NCBI GenBank assembly: GCA_007571275.1
Contig: RKRS01000145.1
Span: forward strand, 1 to 23,934
Direction of reading: 5' to 3'
Origin: Dehalococcoidia bacterium
Lineage (GTDB): Bacteria > Chloroflexota > Dehalococcoidia > Bin125
DNA: 23,934 bases
A program made the translations under genes and the position numbers. This document shows, piece after piece, positions 22,692 through 23,934 of this stretch. Numbering within the stretch: position 1 is the first letter of the stretch; each line of letters starts with the position of its first letter. The notes under the pieces were generated by a model. It was not told the DNA's origin. It was given only the letters and a program-made list of their open reading frames with translations, and ran no database searches.

Positions 22692-23934
22692 AGCGTGTGC
22701 TGATTCGAGGCGGGCGCGTGGTGGATCCGGCGTCGGGCATTGATGCTCGTCTGGACGTGCTGATTGCGGATGGACGGATCGTGGAGCTGGGCGCGGAGTT
22801 GTCGGTCTCGGATGATGCGCAGGTGTTGGAGGCGGACGGCCTCGTCGTCGCGCCAGGGTTTGTGGACTTGCATACGCATCTGCGAGAGCCGGGCCAGGAG
22901 CATAAAGAGACCATTGCCTCGGGAGCGCGAGCGGCGGCGCGAGGCGGCTTCACCACGATCTGCGCAATGCCCAATACCGATCCAGCGATGGACTCGGCAG
23001 CGATCATTGATGGGGTGCTACAGCGTGCGCAAGGCGTCGACTGTCGCGTGCTGCCGATTGGCGCAGTGAGTAAAGGTCGGCGCGGTCAGGAGTTGACGGA
23101 ATTGGCGGCGCTGCGCGAGGCCGGGGCTGTCGCCTTCTCGGACGACGGCGACGCGGTTGCCGACACGGCGCTGGCGAGACGCGCCTTTGAATATCTCTCG
23201 GACCTTGGCATTCCGCTGGCTGAACACTGCGAGGACCCCGCCATCGCTCAGGGTGGCGTGATGCACGACGGCGCGGTCTCGGCGCGATTGGGATTGCGAG
23301 GTCAGCCGGCGGCTGCGGAGTTGTCAATTGTGCAGCGCGATATCGCGCTGGCCGAGGCAGCGGGCGCGCAGTTTCACGGCTGTCATATCTCGACCGAGCC
23401 TGCTCTGCAAGCTATCGCTGCCGCGCAGGCGCGCGGCCTCCACGTGACCGCCGAGGTGACGCCGCACCATCTCTGGCTGACGGATGAGGCCGTCGCTGGC
23501 AGCGGCGATGATTTGCTCTACAACACCGACGCCAAGGTCAATCCACCGCTGCGGACCGACGCAGACGTTCAGGCGTGCATTGATGCGCTGGCGGCCGGCG
23601 TCGTGGAGGCGGTGGCGACCGATCACGCGCCGCACGCGGCGATCGATAAACAGTGCGAGTTCGACGCGGCGGCATTCGGCATCTCCGGGCTGGAATCGGC
23701 CTGGGGCGTGGTCAACTCACTGGTTGCGGCAGGACGGCTGTCGTTATCGGATGCGATTGCGCGCTTGACAATCGGTCCGGTACGCGCCTGGAATCTGGAT
23801 CGCGGCGACTTGAGCGGGCTGGGCACGCTGCAGGTTGGCGCGCCGGCCGACGTGGTCCTGCTCTCAACGGATGTCGTGCGGCGGGTCGAGCCAGCGGCCT
23901 GGGCCTCGAAGGGCAAGAACACGCCGCTCAAGGG
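22688..23934 (+). CDS. pyrC: Dihydroorotase, type I (3' partial)
   Basis: This is a zinc amidohydrolase that closes carbamoyl aspartate to dihydroorotate, the third step of the pathway. From ATG 22688, 415 codons are visible before the window ends. Motifs in order: GFVDLHTHLREPGQEHKE with metal histidines 62 and 64, AMPNTDP (93-99), VAFSDDG (148-154) with the bridging-position Asp of type I enzymes, AEHCED (H180), GCHIST (H233), EVTPHHL (256-262), NPPLRT (285-290) and ATDHAPH (310-316) with the catalytic Asp. The metal-site set appears complete. The gene overlaps pyrB by 4 bp (ATGA), implying translational coupling. Only the last few residues are missing. Confidence 0.96.
   Translation, partial: MKRVLIRGGRVVDPASGIDARLDVLIADGRIVELGAELSVSDDAQVLEADGLVVAPGFVDLHTHLREPGQEHKETIASGARAAARGGFTTICAMPNTDPAMDSAAIIDGVLQRAQGVDCRVLPIGAVSKGRRGQELTELAALREAGAVAFSDDGDAVADTALARRAFEYLSDLGIPLAEHCEDPAIAQGGVMHDGAVSARLGLRGQPAAAELSIVQRDIALAEAAGAQFHGCHISTEPALQAIAAAQARGLHVTAEVTPHHLWLTDEAVAGSGDDLLYNTDAKVNPPLRTDADVQACIDALAAGVVEAVATDHAPHAAIDKQCEFDAAAFGISGLESAWGVVNSLVAAGRLSLSDAIARLTIGPVRAWNLDRGDLSGLGTLQVGAPADVVLLSTDVVRRVEPAAWASKGKNTPLK

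Overview
The window is a GC-rich (roughly 60-65%) bacterial chromosome segment that is densely packed with genes. It mixes amino-acid uptake, acyl-CoA metabolism, stand-alone housekeeping genes and a pyrimidine operon. The gene set includes an F420-type luciferase-like oxidoreductase, a PyrR-attenuated pyrRBC operon, a cysteine-free L36 and a short biotin carrier beside biotin carboxylase. Together with several apparently leaderless starts, this suggests a Chloroflexota-like organism; an actinobacterial relative is the main alternative. This is inference, because no phylogenetic marker was searched.

Layout. 1-3047: a polar amino-acid ABC transporter (AapQ-like permease cut by the window edge, AapM-like permease broken by an in-frame amber codon, ATPase), followed by a HAD dehalogenase-type hydrolase and an enoyl-CoA hydratase (to 4592). 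4697-6313: a predicted lipoprotein with seven FG-GAP beta-propeller repeats. It meets, with zero spacing, a minus-strand group reading cyclase remnant, MFS transporter, SDR (9000 to 6314). 9120-10601: a second enoyl-CoA hydratase and a convergent phosphoglycolate-phosphatase-like HAD. 10904-14620: a CNNM/CorC-type membrane protein, an unrecognised protein and a SNF2 helicase, with overlapping ends. 14644-15095: tRNA-Leu(CAA), tRNA-Gln(TTG), a patch of degenerate REP-like repeats, and tRNA-Asn(GTT) on the other strand. 15162-16409: RNase D. 16545-18058: stand-alone rpmJ, a hotdog thioesterase and an APH-fold kinase. 18077-20533 (minus): biotin carrier, biotin carboxylase and an LLM flavoenzyme. 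20650-20853: Trm112-like protein. 20944-23934: PyrR attenuator, pyrR, pyrB and pyrC (cut by the window end).

How the genes work together. The transporter imports amino acids. The two crotonase enzymes, the thioesterase, the SDR and the biotin carboxylase/carrier pair point to CoA-ester catabolism. The pyr genes form a self-regulated operon, for which a PyrR-binding hairpin, a competing antiterminator and an intrinsic terminator can all be drawn. The most notable items are the pyr leader, the two disrupted genes (AapM and the class III cyclase), the uncharacterised SNF2-linked gene pair, and three minus-strand genes with a TANCCT box exactly 6 nt before the start codon. No CRISPR array, insertion sequence, phage module or recognised defence system was seen.
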